From: Butyricicoccus faecihominis
GTDB taxonomy: Bacteria; Bacillota; Clostridia; Oscillospirales; Butyricicoccaceae
Direction: 5' to 3'
DNA length: 64,000 bases
Assembly (NCBI RefSeq): GCF_024462775.1
Contig: NZ_JANGCE010000013.1
Coordinates: 22,650-86,649, forward strand
Shown: piece by piece, positions 17,665-26,329 of the stretch
How positions within the stretch are numbered: position 1 is the stretch's first letter
Layout: each line of letters begins with the position of its first letter
The notes under the pieces: generated by a model
Databases searched by the model: none
Told to the model about the DNA's origin: nothing
Seen by the model: only the letters and a program-made list of their open reading frames with translations
Made by a program: the position numbers and the translations under genes

Positions 17665-17836
17665 TTTCGATCGAAACAAAGCCCCATTTCGATCGAGCGT
17701 TCCGGCACTGGCGCGCGCCCTACGGGCACACTTAGCCGCCGGTTTGTTCAAAAACCGAGATACATGCTCCCGGTTTTTGGTCAACTTGAAGCAGCGCTTC
17801 AAGTTTCCATTTGATTGCGCGCTGCGGCGCGGGGGT
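17665..17836 (+). repeat. Multi-hairpin intergenic element, copy in the fabG-fabF gap
   Basis: Contents in order: TTTCGATCGA twice around GCCCCA (17665-17696), GGCGCGCGCC (17710-17719), a core GAGATACATGCTCCC between AAAAACC and GGTTTTT arms (17750-17778), a hairpin AACTTGAAGC/GCTTCAAGTT (17783-17805), and CGCGCTGCGGCGCG (17818-17831). The reverse complement at 45831-45991 has the same order and the same core, but different bases in the core arms and in the second hairpin. Confidence 0.75.
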
Positions 17837-17901
17837 TTTTCATTCCGCTGCACCATATCAAGATATTGGCGCAGTATATTTGAGGTGAAGGAGTTGTTAG
17901 G

Positions 17902-19131
17902 ATGGAACGAGTAGTCATTACTGGTATGGGCGCGATCACGCCCGTAGGCAATGATGTGGAAACGTTTTGGGAATCGCTTAAAAACGGTAAGTGCGGCATT
18001 GGGCCGATCACGCGGTTTGATACGGCTGATTTTAAAGTAAAGCTGGCCGCCGAAGTCAAGGACTTTCAGGTAGAGGATTATATCGATAAGCGCGAAGCGC
18101 GCCGCATGGATTTAAACTGCCACTTTGCGATCGCGGCGGCCCAGCAGGCGGTCGATCAGGCCGGTCTGACCGAGGGTAGCTTTGATCCCTTCCGCACGGG
18201 CGTGATCTTCGGCTCGGGTGTGGGCGGTCTTAAGGTCGCGGAAGATGAAGTGACCAAGATGAACGAAAAGGGGCCGGGCCGCGTTTCCCCGGTCTGCATT
18301 CCGCAGATGATCGCCAACATGGCGGCCGCGCACATTTCCATGCGGTTTGGTTTCAAGGGCGAGAATTTCTGCCCGGTCTCCGCTTGCGCGACGGGCAACC
18401 ACGCGATCGGCGAGGCCATGCGCGCCATCCGTCACGGCTATCAGGATATCGTCCTTTGCGGCGGCACGGAAAACGGCATCATTCCGATCTCCATGGCGGG
18501 CTTCCAGAACATGAAGGCCGTGCACACGGGCGAAGACCCGACGTGCGCTTCGGTTCCGTTTGACGCGCGCCGTTCGGGCTTTGTCATGGGCGAGGGCGCG
18601 GGGTGCCTCGTGCTTGAAAGCCTGTCGCACGCCAAGGCGCGCGGCGCCACGATCTTGGCCGAGGTGGCCGGCTACGGCGCTTCGGGCGACGCTTACCACA
18701 TCACCAGCCCCGACCCCTCGGGCGAAGCGGCTTCCCGCGCCATTCTCGGCGCGATCACGGACGCGGGCCTCGCCCCAGCGGATGTCGACTATATCAACGC
18801 GCACGGCACCTCCACCCCGATCAACGAAAAGTATGAAACGATCGCGATCAAAAAGGCGTTCGGCGACGAGGCGTATAAGGTCAAGGTATCCTCCACCAAG
18901 TCGATGACCGGCCACCTGCTGGGCGGCGCGGCCGCGATTGAAGCGATCGCCTGCGTTTTGGCGATCCGCGACGGGATCATCCCGCCGACGATCGGCTACA
19001 AGGAGCCCGACCCGGATTGCGACCTCGATATCACGCCCAATGAGGCGGTGGAGGGCAAGGTGGACGTCGCGATCTCCAATTCGCTCGGCTTTGGCGGGCA
19101 CAACGCCTGCATACTGATCAGGAAGGTGTAA
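17902..19131 (+). CDS. fabF: Beta-ketoacyl-ACP synthase II
   Basis: Elongating condensing enzyme, 409 residues. The catalytic Cys lies in SACATGNHAIGEA, the two active-site histidines in INAHGTSTP and KSMTGHLLGGAAA. The N terminus MERVVITGMGAITPVGND is typical (VVITGMGAITPVG). Ribosome site AAGGAG. Four bases separate its stop from accB. Confidence 0.96.
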   Translation: MERVVITGMGAITPVGNDVETFWESLKNGKCGIGPITRFDTADFKVKLAAEVKDFQVEDYIDKREARRMDLNCHFAIAAAQQAVDQAGLTEGSFDPFRTGVIFGSGVGGLKVAEDEVTKMNEKGPGRVSPVCIPQMIANMAAAHISMRFGFKGENFCPVSACATGNHAIGEAMRAIRHGYQDIVLCGGTENGIIPISMAGFQNMKAVHTGEDPTCASVPFDARRSGFVMGEGAGCLVLESLSHAKARGATILAEVAGYGASGDAYHITSPDPSGEAASRAILGAITDAGLAPADVDYINAHGTSTPINEKYETIAIKKAFGDEAYKVKVSSTKSMTGHLLGGAAAIEAIACVLAIRDGIIPPTIGYKEPDPDCDLDITPNEAVEGKVDVAISNSLGFGGHNACILIRKV

Positions 19132-19134
19132 AGC

Positions 19135-19605
19135 ATGGATATCAAGGAACTGAAGGACGTCGCCGTAGAGCTGATGGACGCCTTGCAGGCGCGCGGCCTC
19201 GGCGAAGTCGAGATAGAGGCGGAGGATGTGCGCGTCTGCATCTGCGCCAAGGAGCCCGCGCCGGTCATGGCGGTGTCTGGCCCCGCGGCGGCGGCCTCCG
19301 CGCCGGCGGCTTCGACCGCCGCTCCCACGGAAGAAGCAGCCCCCGCGTCGTCCGACGGCCTGCCCGCGGGCACCCGGGTGGAAGCGCCGCTTGTCGGCGT
19401 GTTCTATTCCGCGCCCACGCCGGACGCGCCGCCGTTCGTGCTGGTCGGGCAAAAGGTGAAGAAGGGCGACACGCTCTTTATCATCGAAGCGATGAAGACC
19501 ATGAACGAGATCAAGGCCCCGTGCGACGGCACGGTCGTGCGCATCCTCGCGCAGCCCGGCGATTTGGTGGAATACAAGCAGGTCGTCGTCGTGATCGAGG
19601 AGTAA
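19135..19605 (+). CDS. accB: Biotin carboxyl carrier protein of acetyl-CoA carboxylase
   Basis: Carries carboxybiotin between AccC and the AccAD transferase. It has 156 residues: a short N-terminal helical region, an Ala/Pro-rich linker (about 45-80) and the biotinyl domain with FIIEAMKTMNEIKAP, the Lys after Met being the biotin site. The usual EAMKM/EAMKLM reads EAMKTM here. It lies immediately after fabF and before fabZ. Confidence 0.95.
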   Translation: MDIKELKDVAVELMDALQARGLGEVEIEAEDVRVCICAKEPAPVMAVSGPAAAASAPAASTAAPTEEAAPASSDGLPAGTRVEAPLVGVFYSAPTPDAPPFVLVGQKVKKGDTLFIIEAMKTMNEIKAPCDGTVVRILAQPGDLVEYKQVVVVIEE

Positions 19606-19647
19606 GCCAAAAAAAGGGTTGCGTTTTGACAGGAGAGGGTTTATACT

Positions 19648-20073
19648 ATGCTGAACAGAGAACAGATTATGGAGATCATCCCGCACCGCCCGCCGATGCT
19701 GCTGGTCGATGAGATCACAGAGCTTTCGGAAGAGGGTGCTACCGGCACGCTCCATTTAACGGGGGAAGAGTTTTTCTTTCAGGGGCACTTCCCCGGCAAC
19801 CCCATCATGCCCGCCGTTTTCCGGCTGGAAGCGCTCGCGCAGGTAGGCGCGGTGGCGTTGCTTTCCATCCCGGAGTATAAGGGCAAAACGGCGGTGTATA
19901 CCGGCATCGACAAGGCGAAGTTCCGCGCGATGGCCGTTCCGGGGGATACGCTGCGCATGGAGATCAAGTTCGTCAAACGGCGCGGCCCGATGGCCGTGGC
20001 CGAAGGCGTGGTCTGGGTCGGCGATCAAAAGGCGGCCGAGGCTGAGATCAAATGCGCGGTCATTCTAGACTGA
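19648..20073 (+). CDS. fabZ: 3-hydroxyacyl-ACP dehydratase
   Basis: Dehydrates beta-hydroxyacyl-ACP. The 141-residue hotdog-fold protein has the N-terminal IIPHRPPMLLVDEI, catalytic His in FQGHFPGNPIMPAV and catalytic Glu in RLEALAQ. Ribosome site GGAGAGGG. Confidence 0.95.
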   Translation: MLNREQIMEIIPHRPPMLLVDEITELSEEGATGTLHLTGEEFFFQGHFPGNPIMPAVFRLEALAQVGAVALLSIPEYKGKTAVYTGIDKAKFRAMAVPGDTLRMEIKFVKRRGPMAVAEGVVWVGDQKAAEAEIKCAVILD

Positions 20074-20088
20074 GGCGAAAGAGGAAAC

Positions 20089-21435
20089 ATGTTTCAAAAG
20101 GTATTAATCGCGAACCGCGGCGAGATCGCGGTTCGCATCATTCAGGCCTGCCGCGATCTGGGTATCGTATCGGTCGCGGTCTATTCCGAGGCTGACCGTG
20201 AAGCGCTGCACGCACAGATCGCGGACGAAGCCGTGTGCATTGGCCCGGCCGGCGCGGCGGGTAGCTATCTGAATATGGACAACATCATATCGGCGGCCAT
20301 TGCTTCCGGCTGTCAGGCGATCCATCCGGGCTTTGGCTTTTTATCCGAAAACCCGGATTTCGCGGAAAAGACGACCGAAGCGGGGCTGGCCTTCATCGGG
20401 CCTACCGCCGCGACCATCCGCCTGATGGGCGACAAGGCCGAAGCCAAGCGCAACGCGATCGAAGCGGGCGTGCCCGTCGCCCTTGGCACGGACGGCACGG
20501 TGGCCGATTTTGACGAAGCCGTGCGCGAAGCTGCGCGCATCGGCTTTCCGATCATGCTCAAGGCCGCGTCCGGCGGCGGCGGCAAGGGAATTCGCATTGC
20601 GATGGACCCGTCCGAGCTGCAGGCGGCGTATGATAACGCCTCCTCCGAGGCGGAAGCCAATTTCGGCGACGGCCGCCTGTACATGGAACGCTATATCCAC
20701 AACCCGCGCCATATCGAGGTGCAGATCTTGGGCGACCAGTTCGGCAACGTTGTGCACCTGTTTGAGCGCGAGTGCTCGGTACAGCGCCGCCACCAAAAGC
20801 TGATCGAGGAATCGCCCTCCGCCTTTGTGGACGACGAGCTGCGCGCGCGCATGACAAAGGCCGCGGTCGATCTGGCCAAACGCGTCGGCTACCGCAACGC
20901 GGGCACGATTGAATTCTTGGTCGATAACGACAAGAATTTCTACTTCTGCGAAATGAACACGCGCATTCAGGTAGAGCATCCGGTAACCGAGCAGGTGACC
21001 GGGGTCGATCTGGTGTGCGAGCAGATTCGGGTCGCGGCGGGCGAGCCGCTTTCCTTCACACAGGAGGAGCTGACCCTGCGCGGCCACGCGATCGAATGCC
21101 GCATCAACGCGGAGGACCCCTCGCGCGATTTTGCGCCCTGTCCGGGCGCCATCGTTTCCATGCACCTGCCGGGCGGGCCCGGCGTGCGGATGGATACGGC
21201 GGCCTATCAGGGCTACCGCATCCCGCCTTATTACGATTCGATGATCGGCAAGCTGATCGCTTACGGCGCGGATCGGCGGCAGGCCATTGCCCGCATGCGC
21301 CGCGCGCTGACCGAAACGCTGTTTGAAGGCGTTGTGACCGGTACGGACTATCAAATGCATATTCTGCGCTCAAAGGCGTTCGAGGACGCGGCTTTTCACG
21401 TCAACTCGATCGCGGACGGCGACTTTGACCGATAA
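20089..21435 (+). CDS. accC: Acetyl-CoA carboxylase, biotin carboxylase subunit
   Basis: ATP-dependent carboxylation of biotin on AccB. The 448-residue ATP-grasp enzyme begins with the biotin-carboxylase N-terminal domain ([13 protein letters not shown]), then the glycine-rich lid [14 protein letters not shown], the HIEVQILGD strand, [16 protein letters not shown] and the active-site [14 protein letters not shown]. Full length. It sits between fabZ and accD. Confidence 0.97.
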   Translation: MFQKVLIANRGEIAVRIIQACRDLGIVSVAVYSEADREALHAQIADEAVCIGPAGAAGSYLNMDNIISAAIASGCQAIHPGFGFLSENPDFAEKTTEAGLAFIGPTAATIRLMGDKAEAKRNAIEAGVPVALGTDGTVADFDEAVREAARIGFPIMLKAASGGGGKGIRIAMDPSELQAAYDNASSEAEANFGDGRLYMERYIHNPRHIEVQILGDQFGNVVHLFERECSVQRRHQKLIEESPSAFVDDELRARMTKAAVDLAKRVGYRNAGTIEFLVDNDKNFYFCEMNTRIQVEHPVTEQVTGVDLVCEQIRVAAGEPLSFTQEELTLRGHAIECRINAEDPSRDFAPCPGAIVSMHLPGGPGVRMDTAAYQGYRIPPYYDSMIGKLIAYGADRRQAIARMRRALTETLFEGVVTGTDYQMHILRSKAFEDAAFHVNSIADGDFDR

Positions 21436-21453
21436 CGAAAAGGGGGGACGCAC

Positions 21454-22323
21454 ATGCTGATCGATCTGTTCCAAAAGACGCGCGAAGCGTCGCTCGAAAT
21501 GAAGCCCAAGGACGAGGGCGGCGTGAAAGTAGTCACTTGTAAGGGCTGCGGGGCCGAACTGAAGGCCTATACCTACGGCCGCAATCTGTACGTCTGCCCG
21601 AACTGCGGACGGTATGGCCGCCTGCTCGCGCGCACCCGCATCCGTCAGATCGCGGATAAGGATACGTTCCAGCCGCTCTTCGCCGACCTCGCGCCCGGCG
21701 ATCCGATCGATTTTCCCGGCTACGCGGAAAAGACCGCCGTGCTCGCGGAAAAGGTGGGCATGCCGGATGCTGTTTCCACCGGCGTTTGCAAGATCGGCGG
21801 GGTAGAGACCTGCCTTGGCGTGATGGACAGCCACTTTCTGATGGCTTCAATGGGCTCGGTCGTCGGCGAGAAGCTGACGCGCCTTTTCGAGTATGCGACG
21901 GAAAAAATGCTGCCCGTCGTATTGTTCACGTGCTCAGGCGGCGCGCGTATGCAGGAGGGCATGTTCTCCCTTTTGCAGATGGCCAAGGTGTCCGCCGCGG
22001 CCCGGCGGCATTCCGATAAGGGCCTGTTGTATATCACCGTGCTGACCGATCCGACCACGGGCGGCGTGACCGCTTCGTTTGCCATGCTGGGCGATATCAT
22101 CCTCGCCGAGCCGCGCACGACGATCGGCTTTGCCGGACGCCGCGTGATCGAAGGCACGATCGGCGAGACCCTGCCCGATGATTTTCAGTCGTCGGAGTTC
22201 TTGCTATCGCATGGATTCTGTGATAAAATAGTTCCGCGCAATATGCTGAAGGGAACGCTGGAAAAGCTGCTGAAAATGCACCGCCAGCCCAAAACAAAGA
22301 AAAGGCAGGTGTTTAAGCAGTGA
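21454..22323 (+). CDS. accD: Acetyl-CoA carboxylase carboxyltransferase subunit beta
   Basis: With AccA it transfers CO2 from carboxybiotin to acetyl-CoA. It has 289 residues: an N-terminal zinc ribbon (CKGCG then CPNCG) and a crotonase-fold carboxyltransferase core with TCSGGARMQEG and DPTTGGVTASFA. Its stop overlaps the GTG start of accA by four bases (GTGA), implying coupled synthesis of the two subunits. Confidence 0.96.
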   Translation: MLIDLFQKTREASLEMKPKDEGGVKVVTCKGCGAELKAYTYGRNLYVCPNCGRYGRLLARTRIRQIADKDTFQPLFADLAPGDPIDFPGYAEKTAVLAEKVGMPDAVSTGVCKIGGVETCLGVMDSHFLMASMGSVVGEKLTRLFEYATEKMLPVVLFTCSGGARMQEGMFSLLQMAKVSAAARRHSDKGLLYITVLTDPTTGGVTASFAMLGDIILAEPRTTIGFAGRRVIEGTIGETLPDDFQSSEFLLSHGFCDKIVPRNMLKGTLEKLLKMHRQPKTKKRQVFKQ

Positions 22324-23135
22324 GCGTGAAACCCGCATCGGAAAAAATGCGTATTATCCATGATCCCAAGCGTCCCGTGATCGACGATTATATCGCCGAG
22401 CTGTTCGATGATTTTATCGAGCTGCACGGTGACCGATACTTCGCCGAGGATCACGCGGTCTGCGCGGGCGTCGGCCTGTTTTGCGGCAAACCGGTCACGG
22501 TGATCGGCCTGCGCAAGGGCAAAACGACCGAAGAGAACCTTGCCGCGAATTTCGGCATGGCCCATCCGGAGGGCTACCGCAAAGCGCTACGGCTTGCCCA
22601 TCAGGCGGAAAAGTTCCACCGTCCGGTCATCTGCTTTGTCGATACGCCGGGCGCGTTCTGCGGCGTCGGAGCGGAGGAACGCGGGCAGGGCGAGGCGATC
22701 GCCCGCTGCCTATATGAGTTTATTGAGCTGAAAACCCCGGTGATCTCCATTGTCACGGGCGAAGGCGGTTCGGGCGGCGCGCTGGCGCTGGCCGTGGCCG
22801 ACCGCGTGCTGATGCTTGAAAACGCGCTGTATTCGGTGATTTCACCGCGCGGCTGCGCCTCCATCCTGTGGAAGGACGCTTCGCGCGAAGCCGAGGCGGC
22901 CGACCAGCTGCGCATCACCGCCGAGGATCTCTACAGCTTCGGCATGATCGAAGGCATCATCCCCGAGGGCATGGGGGGCGGTCAGATATTCCGGAGCGTC
23001 AAGCGCACCATTGGCGAAATGCTGACCGAGCTCGGAAACGAGCCCAATATGGACGTCATGCTCCAAAAACGGTATGAAAAATTCCGCAAGATCGGAGTTT
23101 TCAGAGAAATAAATCAAAATAACGAAGGAGAGTAA
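22320..23135 (+). CDS. accA: Acetyl-CoA carboxylase carboxyltransferase subunit alpha
   Basis: Partner of AccD. The 271-residue crotonase-fold protein contains RPVICFVDTPGAFCGVGAEERGQ (core FVDTPGAFCGVGAEERGQ), GEGGSGGALALAVADRV and the ISPRGCASILWKD segment that closes the active site. GTG start overlapping accD. Only five bases separate it from acpP. Confidence 0.96.
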   Translation: MSVKPASEKMRIIHDPKRPVIDDYIAELFDDFIELHGDRYFAEDHAVCAGVGLFCGKPVTVIGLRKGKTTEENLAANFGMAHPEGYRKALRLAHQAEKFHRPVICFVDTPGAFCGVGAEERGQGEAIARCLYEFIELKTPVISIVTGEGGSGGALALAVADRVLMLENALYSVISPRGCASILWKDASREAEAADQLRITAEDLYSFGMIEGIIPEGMGGGQIFRSVKRTIGEMLTELGNEPNMDVMLQKRYEKFRKIGVFREINQNNEGE

Positions 23136-23140
23136 CCCCA

Positions 23141-23365
23141 ATGTTTGAAAAGATTTGCGAGCTGCTGGCCGATAAGTTCGACGCCGACGCTTCCACCATG
23201 ACCATGGACACCAAGATCAAGGATGATCTGAACGCCGATTCCCTCGACGTAGTGGAACTGATGATGGACCTCGAAGAGAGCTTTGGCATCACCATTTCCG
23301 ACGAGGAAGCCACCCAGATGAGCACCATCGGCGATATCGTCAAGTATATCGAAGCCAACCAGTAA
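23141..23365 (+). CDS. acpP: Acyl carrier protein
   Basis: 74-residue four-helix carrier. The phosphopantetheine serine is in NADSLDVVELMMDLE. Acidic throughout. The ribosome site GAAGGAGAG lies just before it. As the last gene of the operon it differs from the common Firmicutes order in which acpP lies near fabD/fabG. Confidence 0.96.
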   Translation: MFEKICELLADKFDADASTMTMDTKIKDDLNADSLDVVELMMDLEESFGITISDEEATQMSTIGDIVKYIEANQ

Positions 23366-23374
23366 GAAACAGCC

Positions 23375-23411
23375 AAAACCCCTTGAAGCCGAATCGGTTT
23401 CAAGGGGTTTT
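23375..23411 (+). terminator. Terminator of the fab-acc operon
   Basis: AAAACCCCTTGAA (23375-23387), loop, TTCAAGGGGTTTT (23399-23411). Confidence 0.85.
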
Positions 23412-23428
23412 TGTTATTGGTAGGAGCG

Positions 23429-23457
23429 TTTACAATTACTCCCCAATGGAATATAAT
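23429..23457 (+). promoter_or_regulatory. Promoter of the esterase-like lipoprotein gene
   Basis: TTTACA (23429-23434), 17 bp, TATAAT (23452-23457). Shares ACAATTACTC and TATAATAG with the fabH promoter at identical spacing. Confidence 0.75.
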
Positions 23458-23505
23458 AGTCAAAAGGGCCCGAAGCGTAGAGACAAGAAAACGAGGGACG
23501 ATCGA

Positions 23506-24852
23506 ATGAAAAAACGGCTTATCGCACTGTTGTGTTTGGCAGGGATACTACTTACCGCTTGTGACAGTGAATCGAGCGAGGAACAAACGGCGCTTTTGTC
23601 CTACACGTCTGCGATCGGAGGCGTGCGGATCCCGGAAGGCGTGCAGGTGGTTTCTCTGGGTGAATCCTCGCATGGGACGAAGGAATACCACACCATGCGA
23701 AAGGACGTGTTTGCTTACCTGATGGAGCAATACGGGTGTCACACGTTTATACTGGAAGCAGCGTTCGGCGCCTGCCTAACGGTTAATGATTATATTCTGG
23801 GCAAGGCGGATATCACGGCGGGCGAGGCGTTACAAGAGTTGGGATTTTGGGTGTATCAGACCGCCGAATTTGAGCAGCTTCTCGAGTGGATGCACGATTA
23901 TAACCAGACCGCGCCGGAGCAGGAGAAGATCCGCTTTTACGGTGTAGATATGCAAGAGGGCGACAGCACAAGGAAGCGTCTGCTGACCTATCTGAGGTCG
24001 GTGGCGCCTGAGCAAGCCGCGGCCTATGAGCGGCTGCTGAAGCCGCTGAGAGGACAGGGTTACGACTACACGGAAGCGGAATTGCAGGCGGAACGGCTGG
24101 AACCCATTGTCCGCGCGATTGATCAGCTCGCAGAGGAAATGGATTTGCAAAGGGAGCCGTATACCGCGATTAGCGGGGCGTATGATTTTATGATCGCACG
24201 CGAGTGCGTGAACGCTCTGCGGGAATACGTGCAGTCGCTGCAGCTGCTACAGGAGTACGCCGGGGATGAAATGAAGCTGCTTGTCGCGAGCTGTGAGCAG
24301 CGCGACGCCTTTATGGCGGGCCGCGTCGAAACAATCCGCCAAATAGACGGCGCGCAGCTTGTCTTTTTAACGGCGCATAATATGCATGTAGCCCGCCGCG
24401 TGCAGCAGACCGAAGGGATACCGCAGGTAGGGACGATGGGCAGTTACCTGTCCGACCGTCTGGGGGACGCTTACTTTGCCATCGGTACGGCGTTTTGCAA
24501 GGGAACACTCACCGCGGTGCACTATGAGCAAAACGTGATACGGACGTTTTCGGTCAAGGAAAAGCACCCGTTCATCCGGCTGTTCGAGGGCCTGCCCGGG
24601 GATAGCTGGTATATTGATATAGCGCGCGCCAAAGCGGACGCGCGACTTGCCCCCTATTTGGAAAAGCCGTATTCATTTTTGGATATCGGCGCGGTTTACA
24701 GTAAGGCGCTTGATTCCGATAAGAATCAATCCAACAGCATGTATCCGCGCCATCCGGCGGTCCTTGCGGATTCGTGGGACGGTATGCTGATTTTTCAGCG
24801 GACACATCCCACGCAACTGCTGCCGCAAAGCGATACGGATGAAGCGGCATAA
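23506..24852 (+). CDS. Erythromycin esterase-family lipoprotein
   Basis: 448 residues. The signal peptide ends in a lipobox AGILLTAC, so the protein is probably anchored outside the membrane. The erythromycin-esterase (Ere) domain shows GESSHGTKEYHTMR, LEAAFGA with a conserved acidic residue, FYGVDMQEGDS and LTAHNMHVARRV, which match the family's putative catalytic His and Glu positions. Ere enzymes hydrolyse macrolide lactones, but many family members have other or unknown ester substrates, so resistance should not be assumed. ATG 23506 is chosen over longer in-frame starts because it gives a proper signal peptide and follows GAGGGA. Confidence 0.8.
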   Translation: MKKRLIALLCLAGILLTACDSESSEEQTALLSYTSAIGGVRIPEGVQVVSLGESSHGTKEYHTMRKDVFAYLMEQYGCHTFILEAAFGACLTVNDYILGKADITAGEALQELGFWVYQTAEFEQLLEWMHDYNQTAPEQEKIRFYGVDMQEGDSTRKRLLTYLRSVAPEQAAAYERLLKPLRGQGYDYTEAELQAERLEPIVRAIDQLAEEMDLQREPYTAISGAYDFMIARECVNALREYVQSLQLLQEYAGDEMKLLVASCEQRDAFMAGRVETIRQIDGAQLVFLTAHNMHVARRVQQTEGIPQVGTMGSYLSDRLGDAYFAIGTAFCKGTLTAVHYEQNVIRTFSVKEKHPFIRLFEGLPGDSWYIDIARAKADARLAPYLEKPYSFLDIGAVYSKALDSDKNQSNSMYPRHPAVLADSWDGMLIFQRTHPTQLLPQSDTDEAA

Positions 24853-24853
24853 A

Positions 24854-24895
24854 AACCCCTTGGCGGCCGGTATGGCAACCGGCCGCCAAGGGGTT
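24854..24895. terminator. Terminator between convergent genes
   Basis: AACCCCTTGGCGGCCGGT, loop ATGGCA, exact complement. Separates the esterase gene from the XRE gene. Confidence 0.8.
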
Positions 24896-24899
24896 CGCG

Positions 24900-25436
24900 T
24901 TATTCCTCGGCCAGCGCCTGATAATACTCGCTCAGGCGCGCGGTTTGCGCGGTGAGCAGTAAAATCGCTTCGCTGCGCAGCGCTTCGTTTGCATACAGTC
25001 CCTTGCCGGCGTGGTCGATCGCGCGGCGGATCAGCGCGGTCACGTCGTTTGGCGCGCCGTCTTTTTCCGCGTCGGCTTCGGCCAAACAAAGGCAGGCGCG
25101 CGCGGAAAGCGCATACAATTCATCCTCCACCGAGGCGGGGAAACGGCTTTCCTCGGTCGGTACATCCGCATATTTTCCCGCGCGAAACGCAGCCTTGGCC
25201 TCGCAAAGCACGCGGTATGCGTCATCTAATACGGGTTCCGGCGCGATGAGCTGGTCGGGCGACAGGCCGAGCACGCCCGCCAGATAGCTTAAGGTCTTTA
25301 CCGAGGGCATGGCGGCGCCGCTTTCGATCTGGCTCAGCATATTGCGGGTGATAAAATCCCCGACGACCTCGGCCTGCGTCATTTTCTTGGCAAGGCGCGC
25401 CTCTTTTATTTTTTTTCCTAGCTCGCTAGCATCCAT
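24900..25436 (-). CDS. XRE-family transcriptional regulator
   Basis: 178 residues. N-terminal Cro/CI helix-turn-helix (residues about 6-62): KIKEARLAKKMTQAEVVGD with recognition segment ITRNMLSQIESGAAMPS. The rest is alpha-helical, probably a TPR-like sensor or dimer region. It is divergent from the nfeD-flotillin operon, and palindromes GTAAATATNATTTAC lie at its own start site and at that of the operon, so it is probably an autoregulated repressor of flotillin expression. The signal is unknown. Confidence 0.85.
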   Translation of the reverse strand: MDASELGKKIKEARLAKKMTQAEVVGDFITRNMLSQIESGAAMPSVKTLSYLAGVLGLSPDQLIAPEPVLDDAYRVLCEAKAAFRAGKYADVPTEESRFPASVEDELYALSARACLCLAEADAEKDGAPNDVTALIRRAIDHAGKGLYANEALRSEAILLLTAQTARLSEYYQALAEE

Positions 25437-25465
25437 TGCTCTTTCCTCGTTGTGATGTCCGGAAT

Positions 25466-25480
25466 GTAAATATTATTTAC
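25466..25480. promoter_or_regulatory. Operator palindrome at the XRE gene start site
   Basis: GTAAATATTATTTAC. Begins four bases downstream of the minus-strand -10 box and so overlaps the transcription start. Confidence 0.7.
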
Positions 25481-25484
25481 TTAC

Positions 25485-25513
25485 ATTGTAACAGGCCCTG
25501 TGTGAAATTACAA
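25485..25513 (-). promoter_or_regulatory. Promoter of the XRE regulator
   Basis: On the minus strand TTGTAA (25513-25508), 17 bp, TACAAT (25490-25485). Confidence 0.65.
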
Positions 25514-25547
25514 TACGGTACGGAGAAAAATATTTTTAATAGACGGA

Positions 25548-25575
25548 TTGACAAGTTTAAACAGAATGCTATAAT
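25548..25575 (+). promoter_or_regulatory. Promoter of the nfeD-flotillin operon
   Basis: TTGACA (25548-25553), 16 bp, TATAAT (25570-25575). Confidence 0.85.
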
Positions 25576-25581
25576 GGTGGT

Positions 25582-25596
25582 GTAAATATAATTTAC
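25582..25596. promoter_or_regulatory. Operator palindrome at the flotillin operon start site
   Basis: GTAAATATAATTTAC, one base different from the site at 25466 and placed six bases after the -10 box, the same geometry as in the divergent promoter. Confidence 0.75.
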
Positions 25597-25624
25597 ATAA
25601 TAAATAACCGGGGAGGGGATACCC

Positions 25625-26302
25625 ATGGCGGAGTGGTGGAACGGTCTGGATAGCGTGCTGCGCGCGCTGTACTGCATCGCGGTGCCTGCAACGCTGCTTT
25701 TTTTCATTCAAACGATCTTAGCCGTCGTAGGCGGATTTGGAGACGGCGGCGAAGGCGTCAATTTCAGCGATACATCCGGGCTTGATTTGCCGGATGGGGG
25801 AGACGGCGGAACCGATCTTGCCGATCTGAGCGACGCGGATTTCGACGATCTGGCCGCCGCGCACCATACCGACGGCAGCGGCGTTCACGATGCTTCAACG
25901 CTGCGGCTGTTGTCGCTGCAAACCGTCGTCGCATTCCTGACCGTGTTCGGCTGGTCCTCCATCGTGGCGATCAGCTCGGGTTCGGACGAGGCGATCAGCC
26001 TGATCGTCGGTCTGGCGCTCGGCCTGCTGGCTATGTTTTTGGTGGCGAAGCTGGTACAGGTATCGCGGAGGCTCGCGGAAAACGGCACGCTCAACCCGCG
26101 CAACGCGATCGGGGAGAGCGGCAAGGTCTATTTGCCCATCCCGCCGAACGGTCAGGGCGAGGGCAAGGTCATGCTCGAGGTACAGGGGCAGCTGCACGAA
26201 TTTGAAGCGGTCACGCTTGGGTCGGTCACGCTGAAAACCGGCTCTATGGTGCGGGTGACCGATCTGCGCGGCGAAACGCTTGTCGTAGAGCCCGAACAGT
26301 AA
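25625..26302 (+). CDS. NfeD-like membrane protein with OB-fold domain
   Basis: 225 residues. One membrane helix near residues 15-37, an acidic extracytoplasmic or loop segment rich in Asp/Gly (40-85), two more helices (about 98-140), and a C-terminal OB-fold (about 150-222, NAIGESGKVYLPIPPNGQ and VRVTDLRGETLVVEP). This matches YuaF-type NfeD proteins that partner flotillin in Bacillus (yuaF-floT-yuaI). It is the first gene of the operon and lies directly before the flotillin gene. The role in membrane organisation is inferred from that family. Confidence 0.85.
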   Translation: MAEWWNGLDSVLRALYCIAVPATLLFFIQTILAVVGGFGDGGEGVNFSDTSGLDLPDGGDGGTDLADLSDADFDDLAAAHHTDGSGVHDASTLRLLSLQTVVAFLTVFGWSSIVAISSGSDEAISLIVGLALGLLAMFLVAKLVQVSRRLAENGTLNPRNAIGESGKVYLPIPPNGQGEGKVMLEVQGQLHEFEAVTLGSVTLKTGSMVRVTDLRGETLVVEPEQ

Positions 26303-26329
26303 GCAATTTATTTAAGGGAGGATAAAAAT

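Noticed and set aside
23506..24852. Macrolide resistance gene
   Set aside because: The Ere-type fold and key residues are visible, but the family is broad and nothing nearby suggests a resistance cassette.
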